Assembly: GCF_023715565.1 (NCBI RefSeq)
Contig: NZ_JAMBOJ010000006.1
Location: 51,306 to 115,305 of the forward strand
Direction of reading: 5' to 3'
Source: Cytobacillus firmus
GTDB lineage: Bacteria; Bacillota; Bacilli; Bacillales; Cytobacillaceae
DNA: 64,000 nt
In this document: positions 53,222 to 63,945 of the stretch, piece after piece
Numbering within the stretch: the stretch's first letter is position 1
How the letters are laid out: each line of letters opens with the position of its first letter
The notes under the pieces: generated by a model
What the model saw: only the letters and a program-made list of their open reading frames with translations
Database searches by the model: none
What the model was told of the DNA's origin: nothing
Position numbers and translations under genes: made by a program

Positions 53222-54390
53222 CACAGGATTCAGTATTTGTTTATTCGGAAGACCTGCTGAATTATAAATTCGGCAAAAATCATCCTTTTAATCAGATAAG
53301 GCTGAAGCTGACACTCGATTTGCTCAAAAATATAAATGCCATTGATGATTGTCATATTATCCCGCCGCGCCAGGCTTCAGATGAAGAGCTTCACCTGATT
53401 CATGATCCAAATTATGTGAATGCTGTCAAGCTTGCCGGCCGGGGACAGCTTCCTGAGGAATCATGTGAAAACTATGGTCTCGGAACTGAGGACACACCCA
53501 TATTCCCCAATATGCATGAAGCGAGCTCCTTTTTAGTTGGAGGCACCCTGGCAGCCGTTGATGCCGTAATGAGCGGACGTGCTAAGCATGCACTTCACCT
53601 TGGAGGAGGTCTTCACCATGGTTTTCGGGGAAAAGCCTCCGGATTTTGCATTTACAACGATAGCTCAGTAGCCATAAAGTACATGCAGGAAAAGTATAAA
53701 GCCCGTGTTCTGTATGTAGATACTGATGCTCATCATGGTGACGGTGTCCAATGGTCATTTTATGATGACCCGGATGTATGCACACTATCAATTCATGAAA
53801 CAGGACGATACCTCTTTCCCGGTACAGGAAATATCAATGAGCGGGGACAAGGGAAGGGATATGGATTCTCTTTCAATATTCCTGTGGATGCATTCACTGA
53901 AGATGATTCCTGGCTGCATGCATACCGTACAGCTTTTCGGGAGGTTGCGGAATTTTTCAAACCTGATGTAATTCTGACGCAAAATGGTGCTGATGCCCAT
54001 TATCTTGACCCACTTACCCATTTATCATCGACTATTAAAATCTATAGGGAAATTCCGAAGCTTGCTCATGAACTTGCCCATGAATATTGCGGAGGGAAAT
54101 GGATTGCAGTCGGCGGCGGCGGCTATGATATTTGGAGGGTTGTTCCCCGTGCATGGGCCATGGTTTGGCTGGAGATGACTGAAAACTCAAATTGTTACGG
54201 TAATATCCCGGAGGAATGGATAAATAAGTGGAAAGAATACGCACCTATGCCTCTTCCATCTGAATGGGAAGATCCGGCCGATTTATATAATCCTATCCCC
54301 CGAAAAAGTGAAATTACTGAAAAAAATGCCCGGACATTGGACAAGGTTCTTTATCCCATCCGGAACAAACCATTGACAGAGTCTAAATAA
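53218..54390 (+). CDS. acuC: AcuC protein deacetylase
   Basis: A 390-residue class I histone-deacetylase-like enzyme that removes acetyl groups from AcsA. Zn-site and catalytic motifs are [46 protein letters not shown] and AVGGGGYD. The ATG at 53218 overlaps the acuB stop and gives the usual N-terminus. It shares a strong bidirectional terminator with motS. Confidence 0.96.
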   Translation: MTQDSVFVYSEDLLNYKFGKNHPFNQIRLKLTLDLLKNINAIDDCHIIPPRQASDEELHLIHDPNYVNAVKLAGRGQLPEESCENYGLGTEDTPIFPNMHEASSFLVGGTLAAVDAVMSGRAKHALHLGGGLHHGFRGKASGFCIYNDSSVAIKYMQEKYKARVLYVDTDAHHGDGVQWSFYDDPDVCTLSIHETGRYLFPGTGNINERGQGKGYGFSFNIPVDAFTEDDSWLHAYRTAFREVAEFFKPDVILTQNGADAHYLDPLTHLSSTIKIYREIPKLAHELAHEYCGGKWIAVGGGGYDIWRVVPRAWAMVWLEMTENSNCYGNIPEEWINKWKEYAPMPLPSEWEDPADLYNPIPRKSEITEKNARTLDKVLYPIRNKPLTESK

Positions 54391-54437
54391 GGAAAGTGAC
54401 TGACCGGAAACTTCCGGCTGCCATTTCTTAACACGCA

Positions 54438-54473
54438 AATAAACAGGTCTGGCTTTTGCCAGACCTGTTTATT
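54438..54473. terminator. Bidirectional acuC/motS terminator
   Basis: AATAAACAGGTCTGGC-TT-TTGCCAGACCTGTTTATT: about 15-bp stem between convergent genes. Confidence 0.93.
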
Positions 54474-55200
54474 GATTTTTCTCTTCATTAAATTTCGGAT
54501 CAGAAATAATAATTTCAACACGTCTGTTCTTCTCCCAATTTTCCGGTCCGGAATTGGGAACGATTGGGCGGGTTTCCCCATAGCCGACAGCCATAAACCT
54601 GTGGCTGTCAAGTTTATGCCCTTCTGTTAAATATCTGATTACCGTACTGGCCCGGGCAGCAGATAACTCCCAATTGGACGGGTATCTGTATGTGGTTATA
54701 GGCCGGTCATCAGTATGTCCTTCCACTTTCACCAGATTGGGCATATTTGCTAACAGGGTTCCTACTTTATCCAAGAAAGAGTATGAGCTGTCTATAAGGC
54801 TGGCTTCCCCGGATTCGAATAAAGCCTGTTCCTGCAGGACGAGAACAACACCACGCTCCGTCCTGTTTGCCACAATAACCTCTTCTAATCCATTCTCTTC
54901 CAGAAACGATTGTATTTCCATCTGGAGCTCATCAAGCAAATCAGATCGATCGGCGCCATCTTCTCCCCTGTTTTCTTCCATTTCTTCCTGATTCTCTGCG
55001 GGGATGATGGACTGCTGGAAATCAAGCACCTGTCTGTCCCGGAAGGAGTCAGATATAGCCTGAAATTTCATTAAATCGATCTGTGACATTGAAAAAAGCA
55101 GAATAAAGAAAACCAATATTAATGTGACGAGATCTGAGAAAGTCACCATCCAGCGTGGGGCTCCCTTAGGAGGCTCAGGAGATCTTCGCCTACGCCTCAT
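54469..55200 (-). CDS. motS: Sodium-driven flagellar stator subunit MotS
   Basis: A 243-residue MotB-type stator. After a basic start, the single membrane helix ([20 protein letters not shown]) holds the ion-binding Asp23. The C-terminal OmpA-like peptidoglycan-binding domain has [10 protein letters not shown] and [17 protein letters not shown]. It overlaps motP by 11 bp, so the two subunits are co-translated. Na+ specificity is inferred from the MotPS-type neighbourhood next to ccpA. Confidence 0.94.
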   Translation of the reverse strand: MRRRRRSPEPPKGAPRWMVTFSDLVTLILVFFILLFSMSQIDLMKFQAISDSFRDRQVLDFQQSIIPAENQEEMEENRGEDGADRSDLLDELQMEIQSFLEENGLEEVIVANRTERGVVLVLQEQALFESGEASLIDSSYSFLDKVGTLLANMPNLVKVEGHTDDRPITTYRYPSNWELSAARASTVIRYLTEGHKLDSHRFMAVGYGETRPIVPNSGPENWEKNRRVEIIISDPKFNEEKNQ

Positions 55201-56008
55201 GATCTAATGCCTCCCCCGCTTTTACAGCCATCTCAAGCTCTCTTCGTTCTTCTGAGGATAAAAAGGCGCTCAGCTTCTCCTCCAGAATTTTTGGATTTTG
55301 ACCGGACTGAACACCAATAACCCCTTCAATAATGATTTCCTTTAAAAACACTTCCTTCTCTGTCTTTAAAGCCAGCTTCGCTGCCATTGGCAAAAAAATA
55401 AGATTTGCCAGAAGTGAGCCATATAATGTAGTCAATAAGGCAATGGCCATATTTGGCCCAAGAGTGGCAGGATCATTTAAATTTTTCAGCATCAGAACCA
55501 GGCCGATCAGAGTTCCTATCATTCCCCATGCCGGTGCATACTCACCCGCTCTTTCAAGAATGCCTCTGCCTTTTCTGTGCCTCTCTTCCATCGCCATTAT
55601 TTCGGCATTCATAATGTCAGTAATGACATCCGGCTCTATGCCATCCACAGCCAGATAAATGCCTTTCCGAATAAAAGAATCATCGACTTTCCCGACTTCA
55701 GCCTCAAGCGACAACAGCCCTTCACGCCGAGCACGCTCAGAGAGTTTGACAAAAATGCCAATCAGCTCGCCAACACTTTGTTCTTCATTGGAGAAAACCT
55801 GCTTAAAAACGGTGGGCATCTGCCTGATATCTTTTAATGGAAAACTAACAAGCAGCCCGGCTATTAATCCGCCTAGAACAATAAGGAGTGATGAAGGATC
55901 GATAAATGATAAAAATCCATCTGCTCCACCATTCCACATAATCCCAAAAACAAGCATAGCCAGGCCCACCATTAATCCTGCAGGTGTTAACATATCGAAC
56001 TTTTTCAT
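55190..56008 (-). CDS. motP: Sodium-driven flagellar stator subunit MotP
   Basis: A 272-residue MotA-type protein with four membrane spans (~8-25, 35-52, 150-168, 185-205) and a large cytosolic loop that meets the rotor. The [21 protein letters not shown] and [21 protein letters not shown] segments carry the conserved Pro and Thr of the channel. Together with MotS it forms the stator alternative to MotAB. Confidence 0.94.
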   Translation of the reverse strand: MKKFDMLTPAGLMVGLAMLVFGIMWNGGADGFLSFIDPSSLLIVLGGLIAGLLVSFPLKDIRQMPTVFKQVFSNEEQSVGELIGIFVKLSERARREGLLSLEAEVGKVDDSFIRKGIYLAVDGIEPDVITDIMNAEIMAMEERHRKGRGILERAGEYAPAWGMIGTLIGLVLMLKNLNDPATLGPNMAIALLTTLYGSLLANLIFLPMAAKLALKTEKEVFLKEIIIEGVIGVQSGQNPKILEEKLSAFLSSEERRELEMAVKAGEALDHEA

Positions 56009-56068
56009 ACTCTCTCTCCCTGATCCACTGCATTATCTAAAAGTTTTAGTATAAAAATTGACAGAAAG

Positions 56069-56096
56069 AAACGCCTTTCATATTAAGGCGTTTTTC
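56069..56096 (-). terminator. Terminator between ccpA and motP
   Basis: AAACGCCTT and AAGGCGTTT, 9-bp stem, then CTTTCTG on the minus strand. It lies about 145 bp past the ccpA stop and ahead of motP. Confidence 0.75.
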
Positions 56097-56100
56097 TTTC

Positions 56101-56215
56101 TACCCTTGTCCAGCTGCAGCGCCTAGCCCCTCGAGTCAATTCGGTCCAGATGCTGAAGTCAAAGATCGACTTCAACTTCTCTCCAGCACTTGTCTGGGCT
56201 GGTTGAAGCGCCTCA
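56101..56215. repeat. Bacillaceae dispersed repeat (CCAGCTGCAGCGCCTAGCCCCTCGAG type)
   Basis: Begins CCTTGTCCAGCTGCAGCGCC, followed by TAGCCCCTCGAG and TTCGGTCC. It contains the inverted repeat GAAGTC-AAAGATC-GACTTC (56155-56173) and ends near GGTTGAAGCGCC. Sequences of this kind are scattered between genes in many Bacillus-group genomes, as I recall. No coding content is seen. Confidence 0.6.
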
Positions 56216-56240
56216 CTTTTCTTTTATATCGGCATATTTC

Positions 56241-57239
56241 TTATTTTGTTGAGCTTCGTTCTTCAATTCGATGTGGGAGTACAACAATTTGTTCATCGAC
56301 AGATTCTTTATTCATAAGTTTCGTAAGCAATCTCATGGCAACTGCACCGATATCATACAATGGCTGCACAACTGACGTCAGCTGGGGACGAACCATTAAG
56401 GTCAATCTGGTATTATCTGAGCTGATGACCTCAAAGTCTTTAGGGACACCATAGCCCTTATCCTCGGCTCCGTGAATGATTCCCAAAGCCATCTCATCAG
56501 ATCCTGCAAAAATAGCAGTTGGGCGAGGGTCGGCCTCAAGAAGTTTCTCAAAAGCTTCTATACCTGAATCGTACGTATAATCTCCTTCAACCACCAAATC
56601 CTCGCGGAAGGATACTTCTGATTCTTCCAATGCACGCTTATAACCTGCAAGCTTCTTTTCCTGATTAATCGGCTCACGGAGAGGTCCTACCACAAGCGCA
56701 ACATTTTTATGGCCTTTTTCAATAAATGACTTCGTGACATCAAATGCTGCCTGTTCATAATTAATATTTACTGATGGAATTTTGCCTGTTTCTTCAATAG
56801 AGCCTGCCAGCACGATTGGAACCGGTGACTTTTCAAACTCTTCAACAAGCTCGGACGTAATGTTGCCGCCCATGAAGACTATACCATCCACCTGTTTCCC
56901 TAGCATAGTATTGAGCAGGTGCAGCTCTTTTTCGATATTCTGGTCGGAGTTGCTTAAAATGATATTGTATTTGTACATTGTCGCGATATCTTCTATACCC
57001 CTTGCCAGTTCAGCAAAAAAAGTGCTGGAAATGTCGGGAATGATTACACCGACTGTAGTAGTTTTCTTGCTAGCCAATCCTCTTGCAACCGCGTTTGGAC
57101 GGTATCCGAGCCGGTCAATTACTTCCATTACTTTCTTTCTTGTTGCCGGTTTAACATTCGGGTTGCCATTTACAACACGAGAAACCGTTGCCATTGATAC
57201 ATTCGCTTCTCTAGCCACATCATATATTGTTACATTCAT
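56241..57239 (-). CDS. ccpA: Catabolite control protein A
   Basis: A 332-residue LacI-family master regulator of carbon metabolism; with HPr-Ser-P it binds cre sites. The helix-turn-helix is [22 protein letters not shown] (within residues 4-25), followed by the hinge and a periplasmic-binding-protein-like core ([21 protein letters not shown]). The ATG at 57239 gives the family start [15 protein letters not shown] lies 9 bp upstream. Two probable targets (ackA and acsA/acuA) are in this window. Confidence 0.97.
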   Translation of the reverse strand: MNVTIYDVAREANVSMATVSRVVNGNPNVKPATRKKVMEVIDRLGYRPNAVARGLASKKTTTVGVIIPDISSTFFAELARGIEDIATMYKYNIILSNSDQNIEKELHLLNTMLGKQVDGIVFMGGNITSELVEEFEKSPVPIVLAGSIEETGKIPSVNINYEQAAFDVTKSFIEKGHKNVALVVGPLREPINQEKKLAGYKRALEESEVSFREDLVVEGDYTYDSGIEAFEKLLEADPRPTAIFAGSDEMALGIIHGAEDKGYGVPKDFEVISSDNTRLTLMVRPQLTSVVQPLYDIGAVAMRLLTKLMNKESVDEQIVVLPHRIEERSSTK

Positions 57240-57540
57240 TACTGACACTCCTTCTTTAATTAGCGGACTTCTATTACTTTATATTTTACAGCAACACGAC
57301 ATAACCTACTCATCTTTTATCCTAATTTGTGAGTGGTTACACATGAACAATTATGTATTTAATCATACGACAGTCCAGTAATTGCCGCAATGTCAAGGCT
57401 TATATTTCTGAAAAAAACTTAAAAATTCACTTTACAAGCGAAAAAAAAGAGCCATCTGCCAGTAGCAAAAGGCTCTCCATATTTTAAAAATTTCCGTTTG
57501 ATGACGAATCAGAATGCGCGAACGGCTCTTATTCGATGAA
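57240..57540. promoter_or_regulatory. ccpA upstream region and aroA terminator
   Basis: On the minus strand AGAGCC (17-base loop) GGCTCT followed by eight T at 57441-57476 ends aroA. The remaining ~200 bp should hold a ccpA promoter, but no strong sigma-A boxes stand out. Confidence 0.6.
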
Positions 57541-58617
57541 TCACACTTTCAGCAATGCAGAAGATTGAAGTTCAGACATGAAATGGTCAAATTGATTTAA
57601 ATCCATTTGCTGTGCCGAATCTGAAAGGGCAACAGCCGGGTCAGGATGAACTTCAGCCATTACGCCATCTGCGCCGATTGCCAAAGCCGCTTTTGCTGCT
57701 GGAAGAAGCAAGTCTCTGCGGCCTGTTGAATGTGTAACGTCGACAAGTACAGGCAAATGTGTTTCCTGCTTAAGGATTGGCACAGCGGAAATATCAAGTG
57801 TATTGCGTGTTGCCCGCTCATACGTACGGATACCGCGCTCACAAAGGATGATCTGTCCGTTCCCCTGGGACATAATGTATTCCGCGGCATTAATGAATTC
57901 TTCAATTGTAGCTGCAATTCCACGCTTTAAAAGAACTGGCTTATTTACAGCACCCGCTGCTTTTAATAGTTCGAAGTTTTGCATGTTTCTTGCACCGATT
58001 TGAATAACATCAATATAATTTACAGCTGTTTCAATATCATTAGGGCTTACAATTTCAGAAATAACGGCAAGATCATATTCATCTGCCACTCTTTTTAAAA
58101 TCTTCAGTCCTTCAAGGCCAAGACCCTGAAAATCATATGGTGATGTTCTAGGTTTAAATGCTCCTCCGCGAAGAAGCTTAAGCCCTTTTGCTTTTACAGC
58201 TTCGGCAACAGTTGCGACCTGCTCATAAGATTCAACTGCACATGGGCCAAAAACAAGATGAGGATTGCCATCTCCTACTTTTGCACCTTTTAAGTCCACA
58301 ATTGTGTTTTCAGGCTTCTTTTTTCGTGAAACAAGAAGTGCTTTTCTATGGTCATCTTTCTGAAGTTCAAGACCTGCTTTAAAAATCTCCTTGAACATAT
58401 GCTCAATTGTTGAATTTTCAAATGGACCGTCATTATGCTCTTTTATCAAATCCAGCATTTTGCGTTCACGGACAGGATCATATCGATAAACCCCTTGTGT
58501 TTCCTTTACTCTGCCGATTTCTTGAACAAGTTCTGCTCTTTCATTGATTAAAGATAAAAGCTGAAGGTTCAGCTCATCCACTCGATTGCGAAGTTGATCT
58601 AGCTCATTATTGCTCAT
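57541..58617 (-). CDS. aroA: DAHP synthase with chorismate mutase domain
   Basis: A 358-residue bifunctional enzyme for the first step of aromatic amino acid synthesis. Residues 1-85 are an AroQ-type chorismate mutase domain ([25 protein letters not shown]) that also acts as the feedback sensor. The rest is a type I beta DAHP synthase: [57 protein letters not shown] and [14 protein letters not shown]. In Bacillus this gene is called aroA. It is the neighbour of ccpA as in B. subtilis. Confidence 0.97.
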   Translation of the reverse strand: MSNNELDQLRNRVDELNLQLLSLINERAELVQEIGRVKETQGVYRYDPVRERKMLDLIKEHNDGPFENSTIEHMFKEIFKAGLELQKDDHRKALLVSRKKKPENTIVDLKGAKVGDGNPHLVFGPCAVESYEQVATVAEAVKAKGLKLLRGGAFKPRTSPYDFQGLGLEGLKILKRVADEYDLAVISEIVSPNDIETAVNYIDVIQIGARNMQNFELLKAAGAVNKPVLLKRGIAATIEEFINAAEYIMSQGNGQIILCERGIRTYERATRNTLDISAVPILKQETHLPVLVDVTHSTGRRDLLLPAAKAALAIGADGVMAEVHPDPAVALSDSAQQMDLNQFDHFMSELQSSALLKV

Positions 58618-58891
58618 TTCCTGTCCCTTCCTTTCAATTCTGAGATTTAGCCGTGATAATTTCAGGATCTGTGTTCAGGCCGCATATAATGCGTACACCG
58701 TTAAACATTTCCATCTTTCTCTTTTACGGCCTCTGGATATGTGATACATTTTTTATAATTAGGGTTATTATATATGAATTATTCAGACATGTCACGAAAA
58801 ACTTCTTTATTAATTAAACGCTTTTAAGTAATAAAGTGATTTGTGGGGAAATAAAGCATTTCTATGAAAAATAAAAAGAAGGTGTATTGCT

Positions 58892-61069
58892 TTGAGCGGA
58901 CAAAAAAAGCTGTTTGCACTGGATATAGGCACTCGCACGGTGGTCGGAATTATTCTGGAAGAAAACTGCGGCCAATACCATGTGAAAGACATCATGATTA
59001 GGGAGCATGCAGAAAGGGCCATGCTCGATGGCCAAATCCATGATGTTCCGGCTGTTTCAAAAATTATAGCAGAAATAAGAGATGAACTTGAAGTGAAACA
59101 TGGCCCATTAAATAAAGTTTGTGTAGCAGCAGCTGGCAGGGCTTTAAAAACAGAAAGATCTAAAACATCGATCATCATTAAAGGCAAACCGATGATGCAA
59201 AAACAGGATATTGTTCACCTTGAATTAAGTGCGGTTCAGCAGGCACAGGCAATTGCAGCAGAAAAGCAGGCAGCTGAAAAAAGCTATTATTACTATTGTG
59301 TTGGATACTCGGTTTTATACTACCATCTAGATGGCGAGGAAATCGGCAGCCTGATTGATCAGCAGGGAGATGAAGCATCTGTAGAAATCATTGCTACCTT
59401 CCTGCCGAAGGTTGTAGTGGAGTCACTTATTTCAGCTCTTCATAGGGCCGGCCTGGAAATGGAAGCCTTAACACTGGAGCCAATCGCAGCTATTAATGTC
59501 CTGATCCCGCCTTCAATGAGAAGACTCAATGTGGCACTTGTTGATATCGGTGCCGGAACATCCGATATTGCCATAACGGATTTGGGGACAGTTACTGCAT
59601 TTGGAATGGTGCCTGTAGCAGGCGATGAGATCACCGAAGCCATTAGTGACCAGCTTCTGCTGGACTTCCCTTTGGCAGAAAAGGCAAAAAGAGACTTGCA
59701 CGTATCCGATATGATTACTGTCACCGATATTCTCGGCTTCCAAACAGAAATCAGCAGAGAAGAGACAATTGAAAAAATATCTCCAGCTCTGGAACGTTTG
59801 ACAAATTCCATTTGTGAGGAAATAATGAGGCTGAATAACAGGCAGCCCAAAGCAGTCATGCTGGCAGGAGGCGGGAGTTTAACACCCGGATTGCCTGAAA
59901 GGATTGCTAACAGATTGGGCCTTCCGGCAAATAGAGTTGCAATTAGAGGAATTGATGCTATCAGCGGACTGCATTTACCGGATAATACTGACAAGGGCCC
60001 TGAGTTAGTCACCCCAATAGGAATTGCGATTGCCGCTAAAAAAGCGCCGGTCCAATATTGTACTGTTTACGTCAACGATCAGCCTGTCCGGCTATTTGAG
60101 GTTAAAAACCTGACAGTCGGGGATTGTATGCTGGCAGCAGGAATAAAAATGAATAAGCTTTACGGGAAGCCCGGCCTTGCCATGATTATCAATTTAAACG
60201 GGCAAAACATTACGATCCCGGGAAGCCATGGAGAAGCTCCAGCAATCACTCGAAACAGCCTTCCAAGTGCATTTGATGAGGAAATCAAATCAGGGGATAT
60301 CATAACCGTTTCTAAAGGGCGTGACGGATTGTCTGCTGATGTTTGCATTAAGGATTTAATTGATGAAGTCCCGGAAAAGTCTATCACTATTAACGGAAAA
60401 CAGTTTACAATTCATCCTGTCATTACCTGTAATGACAAAGTTGCCTCGCTCGAACAGACTCTTGCTGATCGGGATAAAGTAGAGTGCAGAATACCGGAAA
60501 CTGCTGAAGAAATCTTAACAATTTTAAATCTGAATAACTTATTAAACGAGCTTAAGACTTTTCGAATCAGCATTAACGAAAAAGACACTTTTCTGCCGCG
60601 CCACTCCGGAAAGCTTTATAAAAACGGCATTGAGGCTAATTACCACAGCATCGTAAATGATGGTGACAATCTTCGCATTGAAAAAGGCAAAACTCTGACC
60701 GTAAAGGAATTAGCAGATATTAAGCAGCTGGCACTTCAGGAGAGCATCCCTGTCATTTTTAACAACAAGAAAATAGAGCTGTCCAGGGGAATACTCGAAT
60801 TTCAGAGAGAAGGAGCAATACTGACCGAAGATGACGTGATTTCTGCTGGAGATGCGATAACAATCCTGAAAAAACCAAGATCCCCCTTTATTTTTCAGGA
60901 CATATTCAGCCATGTTAATGTCGATATGCCTGCTTCCTCTTCCGGAGGCTTCATCCTTTTGAAAAATGGAGAAAAAACATCTTTTCATGAATCGATAGAG
61001 CCTGGTGATCACCTTAAAATTGTGTGGCCTTCCATAAATAATAAGAATTCCACTATTAAATATGGATAG
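58892..61069 (+). CDS. FtsA-like ATPase with C-terminal beta-grasp domains
   Basis: A 725-residue protein. Residues ~1-350 are an actin-like FtsA/PilM-type ATPase with LFALDIGTRTVVGIILEE (phosphate 1), LVDIGAGTSDIAITDLG (phosphate 2) and MLAGGGSLTPGLPERIANRLG (adenosine). True FtsA is about 420 residues; this has ~370 extra residues and ends without the FtsA amphipathic membrane helix. The extra part looks like repeated beta-grasp modules (for example YCTVYVNDQPVRLFEV, SITINGKQFTIHP, FRISINEKDTFLP and IPVIFNNKKIEL). The start is TTG 58892 with AGAAGGTG at 8 bp. It is monocistronic. Function unknown; a cytoskeletal or division-related role is inferred. Confidence 0.82.
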   Translation: MSGQKKLFALDIGTRTVVGIILEENCGQYHVKDIMIREHAERAMLDGQIHDVPAVSKIIAEIRDELEVKHGPLNKVCVAAAGRALKTERSKTSIIIKGKPMMQKQDIVHLELSAVQQAQAIAAEKQAAEKSYYYYCVGYSVLYYHLDGEEIGSLIDQQGDEASVEIIATFLPKVVVESLISALHRAGLEMEALTLEPIAAINVLIPPSMRRLNVALVDIGAGTSDIAITDLGTVTAFGMVPVAGDEITEAISDQLLLDFPLAEKAKRDLHVSDMITVTDILGFQTEISREETIEKISPALERLTNSICEEIMRLNNRQPKAVMLAGGGSLTPGLPERIANRLGLPANRVAIRGIDAISGLHLPDNTDKGPELVTPIGIAIAAKKAPVQYCTVYVNDQPVRLFEVKNLTVGDCMLAAGIKMNKLYGKPGLAMIINLNGQNITIPGSHGEAPAITRNSLPSAFDEEIKSGDIITVSKGRDGLSADVCIKDLIDEVPEKSITINGKQFTIHPVITCNDKVASLEQTLADRDKVECRIPETAEEILTILNLNNLLNELKTFRISINEKDTFLPRHSGKLYKNGIEANYHSIVNDGDNLRIEKGKTLTVKELADIKQLALQESIPVIFNNKKIELSRGILEFQREGAILTEDDVISAGDAITILKKPRSPFIFQDIFSHVNVDMPASSSGGFILLKNGEKTSFHESIEPGDHLKIVWPSINNKNSTIKYG

Positions 61070-61076
61070 AAATTAA

Positions 61077-61100
61077 AAACCCATCCGATTGGATGGGTTT
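61077..61100. terminator. Bidirectional terminator, FtsA-like gene / ytxJ
   Basis: AAACCCATCC-GATT-GGATGGGTTT between the convergent genes. Confidence 0.9.
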
Positions 61101-61429
61101 TAGCTGTTTTCCTTCACTGCATTCAAAAGGGAGTCATATGTAATCTTCCAATGTGATGCATGCCACACAACATCTCCATTTTTAAACAGAATTGCCTGAG
61201 GAGATTCATGTTTGATATGAAAAGCTTCTGCAATGTGATTAGACAAAGGACGATCCTCCTGAACAACCAGATAATAAGCATTTACATCCGTTTGCTCTTT
61301 TATAAAGCTTTCATATTCTTCATATGCTGCACCGCTCACAGGGCATGTGGAACTGTGTTTTAAAAGCAGCAGCTGTTCTCCTGATTCTACCGCTAGATCA
61401 AATGCTTCATGACTATCAAATTTTTTCAT
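61100..61429 (-). CDS. ytxJ: YtxJ, bacillithiol-linked thioredoxin-like protein
   Basis: A 109-residue thioredoxin-fold protein. The active site is the single Cys in LKHSSTCPVSGAAYEEY near residue 29 (TCPVS, monothiol), so it is a bacilliredoxin-type enzyme that removes bacillithiol from oxidised proteins. It lies downstream of ytxGH but after a strong hairpin, so it may be expressed at a lower level. Confidence 0.92.
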   Translation of the reverse strand: MKKFDSHEAFDLAVESGEQLLLLKHSSTCPVSGAAYEEYESFIKEQTDVNAYYLVVQEDRPLSNHIAEAFHIKHESPQAILFKNGDVVWHASHWKITYDSLLNAVKENS

Positions 61430-61449
61430 TTTTCTTTCCTCCTAAAATT

Positions 61450-61489
61450 AAACAACGGTGAAGTTATCGTACCACTTCACCGTTGTTTA
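61450..61489 (-). terminator. Strong hairpin between ytxH and ytxJ
   Basis: AACAACGGTGAAGT and ACTTCACCGTTGTT form a 14-bp stem with loop GGTACGATA on the minus strand. It follows the ytxH stop and precedes the ytxJ ribosome site. There is only a weak T-run, so it may attenuate or stabilise rather than fully stop transcription. Confidence 0.7.
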
Positions 61490-61499
61490 AACAAATAAT

Positions 61500-62003
61500 T
61501 TAGTTATACTTTTGCTCAGTTTCGTCAAAGGCTTTTTTTGTTTCTTCCAGTTTCATTTGGATTTCTGCATCATTTACTGGCGCGTTTCCCTCAGCCTGGA
61601 ATGTTTCGTCATTGATAGCTGCTTCCTTTTCTTCAGCTGTGCAGTTTGCAGGAGCTGGTCCATTTTGATAGTCTTTTAAGTTTTTCACTTTATTTACAAG
61701 CTCATTGGATTGCTTGGTCACTGTTTGAGTTAACACATTTGTTTTCTCTTTTGCAGCATTAGCCAATTCAGTACCTTTTGTCATAGCTGTTTCACGATAC
61801 TGTCCTGATTTTTCTTTTAGGATGGCCGCTTTTTCGCTTAAATCACTTTGGAGCTCTTTGCCTGATTTTGGAGCCAGGAACAAAGCTGTAGCAGCTCCAA
61901 CCATGCCTCCTATAAGAGCACCAATCATAAAATCCTTCGTATTGATATTTTCCTCTGTTTTTACCTGGTTTGAATCTAATTGAGTACGTTCTTGGCTATT
62001 CAT
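61500..62003 (-). CDS. ytxH: YtxH general stress protein
   Basis: A 167-residue YtxH-family protein. An N-terminal membrane segment (FMIGALIGGMVGAATALFLAPKSGKEL) carries the family's glycine-zipper and APKSGKE signature. The rest is a long helical, coiled-coil-like region with an acidic tail. The ATG at 62003 has AAAGGAG and gives the normal N-terminus; a longer frame overlapping ytxG has none. In B. subtilis ytxGHJ responds to sigma-B and sigma-H. Confidence 0.9.
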   Translation of the reverse strand: MNSQERTQLDSNQVKTEENINTKDFMIGALIGGMVGAATALFLAPKSGKELQSDLSEKAAILKEKSGQYRETAMTKGTELANAAKEKTNVLTQTVTKQSNELVNKVKNLKDYQNGPAPANCTAEEKEAAINDETFQAEGNAPVNDAEIQMKLEETKKAFDETEQKYN

Positions 62004-62025
62004 TCTCCTTTTTCCTCCTCTAATT

Positions 62026-62511
62026 CTAGTATCGTGCTCTTTCTCTCTGGCTTTCGGGCGGAAGCATTTGTTTCTCCCCCACATTGTACTGATAAGGGTC
62101 CTCTTTTCTCATTTTCCACTTATCCTTGATTTCAAGGAGTACATTGCTCCACTGAACCACCTGTGAGATTTTATCTTTATTCTGTTCAAGCTGTGTGTTA
62201 ACAGAAGATGTGATTTTCTGAATGGACCCATTAAATTTGCGGACAGAGTCACCAACTTCTTTTACCGCAGTTACGACACTGTTCAAATTCTCAGACTTCT
62301 GCTGAATATCTGTTGCCAGTGAATTTGTTTTGTGCAGAAGGACAGTAGTTTCCTTCGTAACACCATCTAATTGCCTTTCAAGGCCTGCTAATGTGTGTGA
62401 AACGTTATCTAATGTCCCTTGCAAGGATTTTAATGTTTTTGCCAAATAGATGACCAAAACAAGGAATGCAATAGCAATGACTGCTACACTTAAGTATAAA
62501 ATTATTTCCAA
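62026..62511 (-). CDS. ytxG: YtxG, DUF948 membrane protein
   Basis: A 161-residue protein with an N-terminal membrane helix ([20 protein letters not shown]) followed by a long coiled-coil ([25 protein letters not shown]) of the DUF948 type. It is first in ytxGH(J), with ytxH starting 22 bp after its stop. A sigma-H-like promoter lies about 80 bp upstream. Confidence 0.92.
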   Translation of the reverse strand: MEIILYLSVAVIAIAFLVLVIYLAKTLKSLQGTLDNVSHTLAGLERQLDGVTKETTVLLHKTNSLATDIQQKSENLNSVVTAVKEVGDSVRKFNGSIQKITSSVNTQLEQNKDKISQVVQWSNVLLEIKDKWKMRKEDPYQYNVGEKQMLPPESQRERARY

Positions 62512-62587
62512 TTCCTACACCTCCGGTTGTCTGTATACTAACTTTTTACCCAGATGCACTGCCTCTAAACCAGGAGTACATTAATAG

Positions 62588-62615
62588 ATTCAACTTGCAA
62601 CGTCCAAATTCCTTC
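62588..62615 (-). promoter_or_regulatory. Sigma-H-like promoter of ytxGH
   Basis: On the minus strand GAAGGAATT, 12 bp, GTTGAAT: every position fits RNAGGAWWW-(11-12)-RNNGAAT. It ends 77 bp before the ytxG ATG. Sigma-H control of ytxGHJ is known in B. subtilis. Confidence 0.6.
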
Positions 62616-62738
62616 TCCTACGGGTATTTTCATCAGTTAAAGTAAATATTAGCATAACTGGAAAAGGTTAAACAAAACCATCTATTTCGGTTACAATAAT
62701 AGTTGTCGGAAAAATAAATTTAATGGAGGTATATATGC

Positions 62739-63854
62739 ATGAAAGATCCCCGTATTGAAAAACTCGCCAAGAATTTAATTAACTATTCAGTCCGTCTTCA
62801 AAAAGGAGAGAAAGTCCTTATTGAAAATTTTGGATTGCAGAAAGAATTGGTGACAGCACTGATAAAGGAGGCATACGCTGCTGGAGGATACCCTTTTGTT
62901 TCCTTAAAAGATCAGCAGGTGGATCGTTCCCTTCTTTTAGGAGCGCAAGAGGAGCAATTCAATATGATGGCTGAATTTGAAGCAAATGTTATGAGCAAAA
63001 TGGATGCATACATAGGACTTCGTTCTGGAGATAACATCAACGAGCAGGCTGATGTGCCGGATGATAAAATGAGAATCCATGGTTCAACAATTGGACAAAA
63101 AGTACATAGAGAAATTCGCGTGCCAAAAACGAAGTGGGTAGTTCTGCGCTATCCAAATGCTTCCATGGCTCAGCTTGCTAAGATGAGCACAGAGGCATTC
63201 GAAGATTTCTACTTTGATGTCTGCAATCTGGATTACGGTAAGATGGATAAAGCGATGGACAGCCTTGTCGATTTAATGAATAAGACCGATAAAGTCCGGA
63301 TCACTGGTCCTGGTACAGACCTGTCCTTCTCGATTAAGGATATTCCTGCAATCAAATGCTCCGGACAGATGAATATTCCTGATGGAGAGGTATACACTGC
63401 TCCTGTACGTGAGTCGGTGAATGGAGTTATCACTTATAACACACCATCCCCATACCATGGTTTTACATTCGAAAATGTTAAGCTGACATTTAAAGACGGG
63501 AAAATTGTTGAAGCGGTAGCCAATGACAGTGATCGCATCAATAAAATCTTTGATACGGATGAAGGTGCACGCTATATTGGTGAATTCGCCATCGGAGTAA
63601 ATCCATACATTCTCCATCCAATGCAGGATATCCTGTTCGATGAAAAAATTGATGGAAGCTTCCACTTTACACCCGGACAGTGTTATGACGAAGCATATAA
63701 TGGAAATAAATCAAATATCCACTGGGATATGGTCAACATCCAGCGCCCTGACTATGGCGGCGGTGAAATCTACTTTGATGAAGCATTAATCCGAAAAGAC
63801 GGGAGATTCGTCATTGCTGAACTGGAAGCTTTAAATCCAGAGAACTTAAAATAG
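62739..63854 (+). CDS. ampS: M29-family aminopeptidase
   Basis: A 371-residue thermophilic-aminopeptidase-family (M29) metallopeptidase that trims N-terminal residues from peptides. Domain and metal-ligand segments are MNIPDGEVYTAPVRESVNG, YIGEFAIGVNP, HPMQDILFDEKIDGSFHF, and SNIHWDMVNIQ. Length is normal and no signal peptide is present, so it is cytosolic. GGAGG precedes the ATG. It is divergent from ytxG. Confidence 0.93.
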   Translation: MKDPRIEKLAKNLINYSVRLQKGEKVLIENFGLQKELVTALIKEAYAAGGYPFVSLKDQQVDRSLLLGAQEEQFNMMAEFEANVMSKMDAYIGLRSGDNINEQADVPDDKMRIHGSTIGQKVHREIRVPKTKWVVLRYPNASMAQLAKMSTEAFEDFYFDVCNLDYGKMDKAMDSLVDLMNKTDKVRITGPGTDLSFSIKDIPAIKCSGQMNIPDGEVYTAPVRESVNGVITYNTPSPYHGFTFENVKLTFKDGKIVEAVANDSDRINKIFDTDEGARYIGEFAIGVNPYILHPMQDILFDEKIDGSFHFTPGQCYDEAYNGNKSNIHWDMVNIQRPDYGGGEIYFDEALIRKDGRFVIAELEALNPENLK

Positions 63855-63874
63855 GGTCAAAAGTCTATGTAAAA

Positions 63875-63945
63875 AGGGGCTGGGACAAAACTAGCTTCAG
63901 ATAGTAAGAAAGGTGAATTTGAGTGCGCTCAAATTCACCTTTCTC
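63875..63945. repeat. GGGGCTGGGACAAAAC repeat with 16-bp hairpin
   Basis: AGGGGCTGGGACAAAACTAG resembles a short repeat common between genes in Firmicutes. Just after it, GAAAGGTGAATTTGAG (63908-63923) pairs perfectly with 63928-63943 around TGCG, followed by TCTTATTT. The hairpin may end ampS transcription. Confidence 0.65.
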
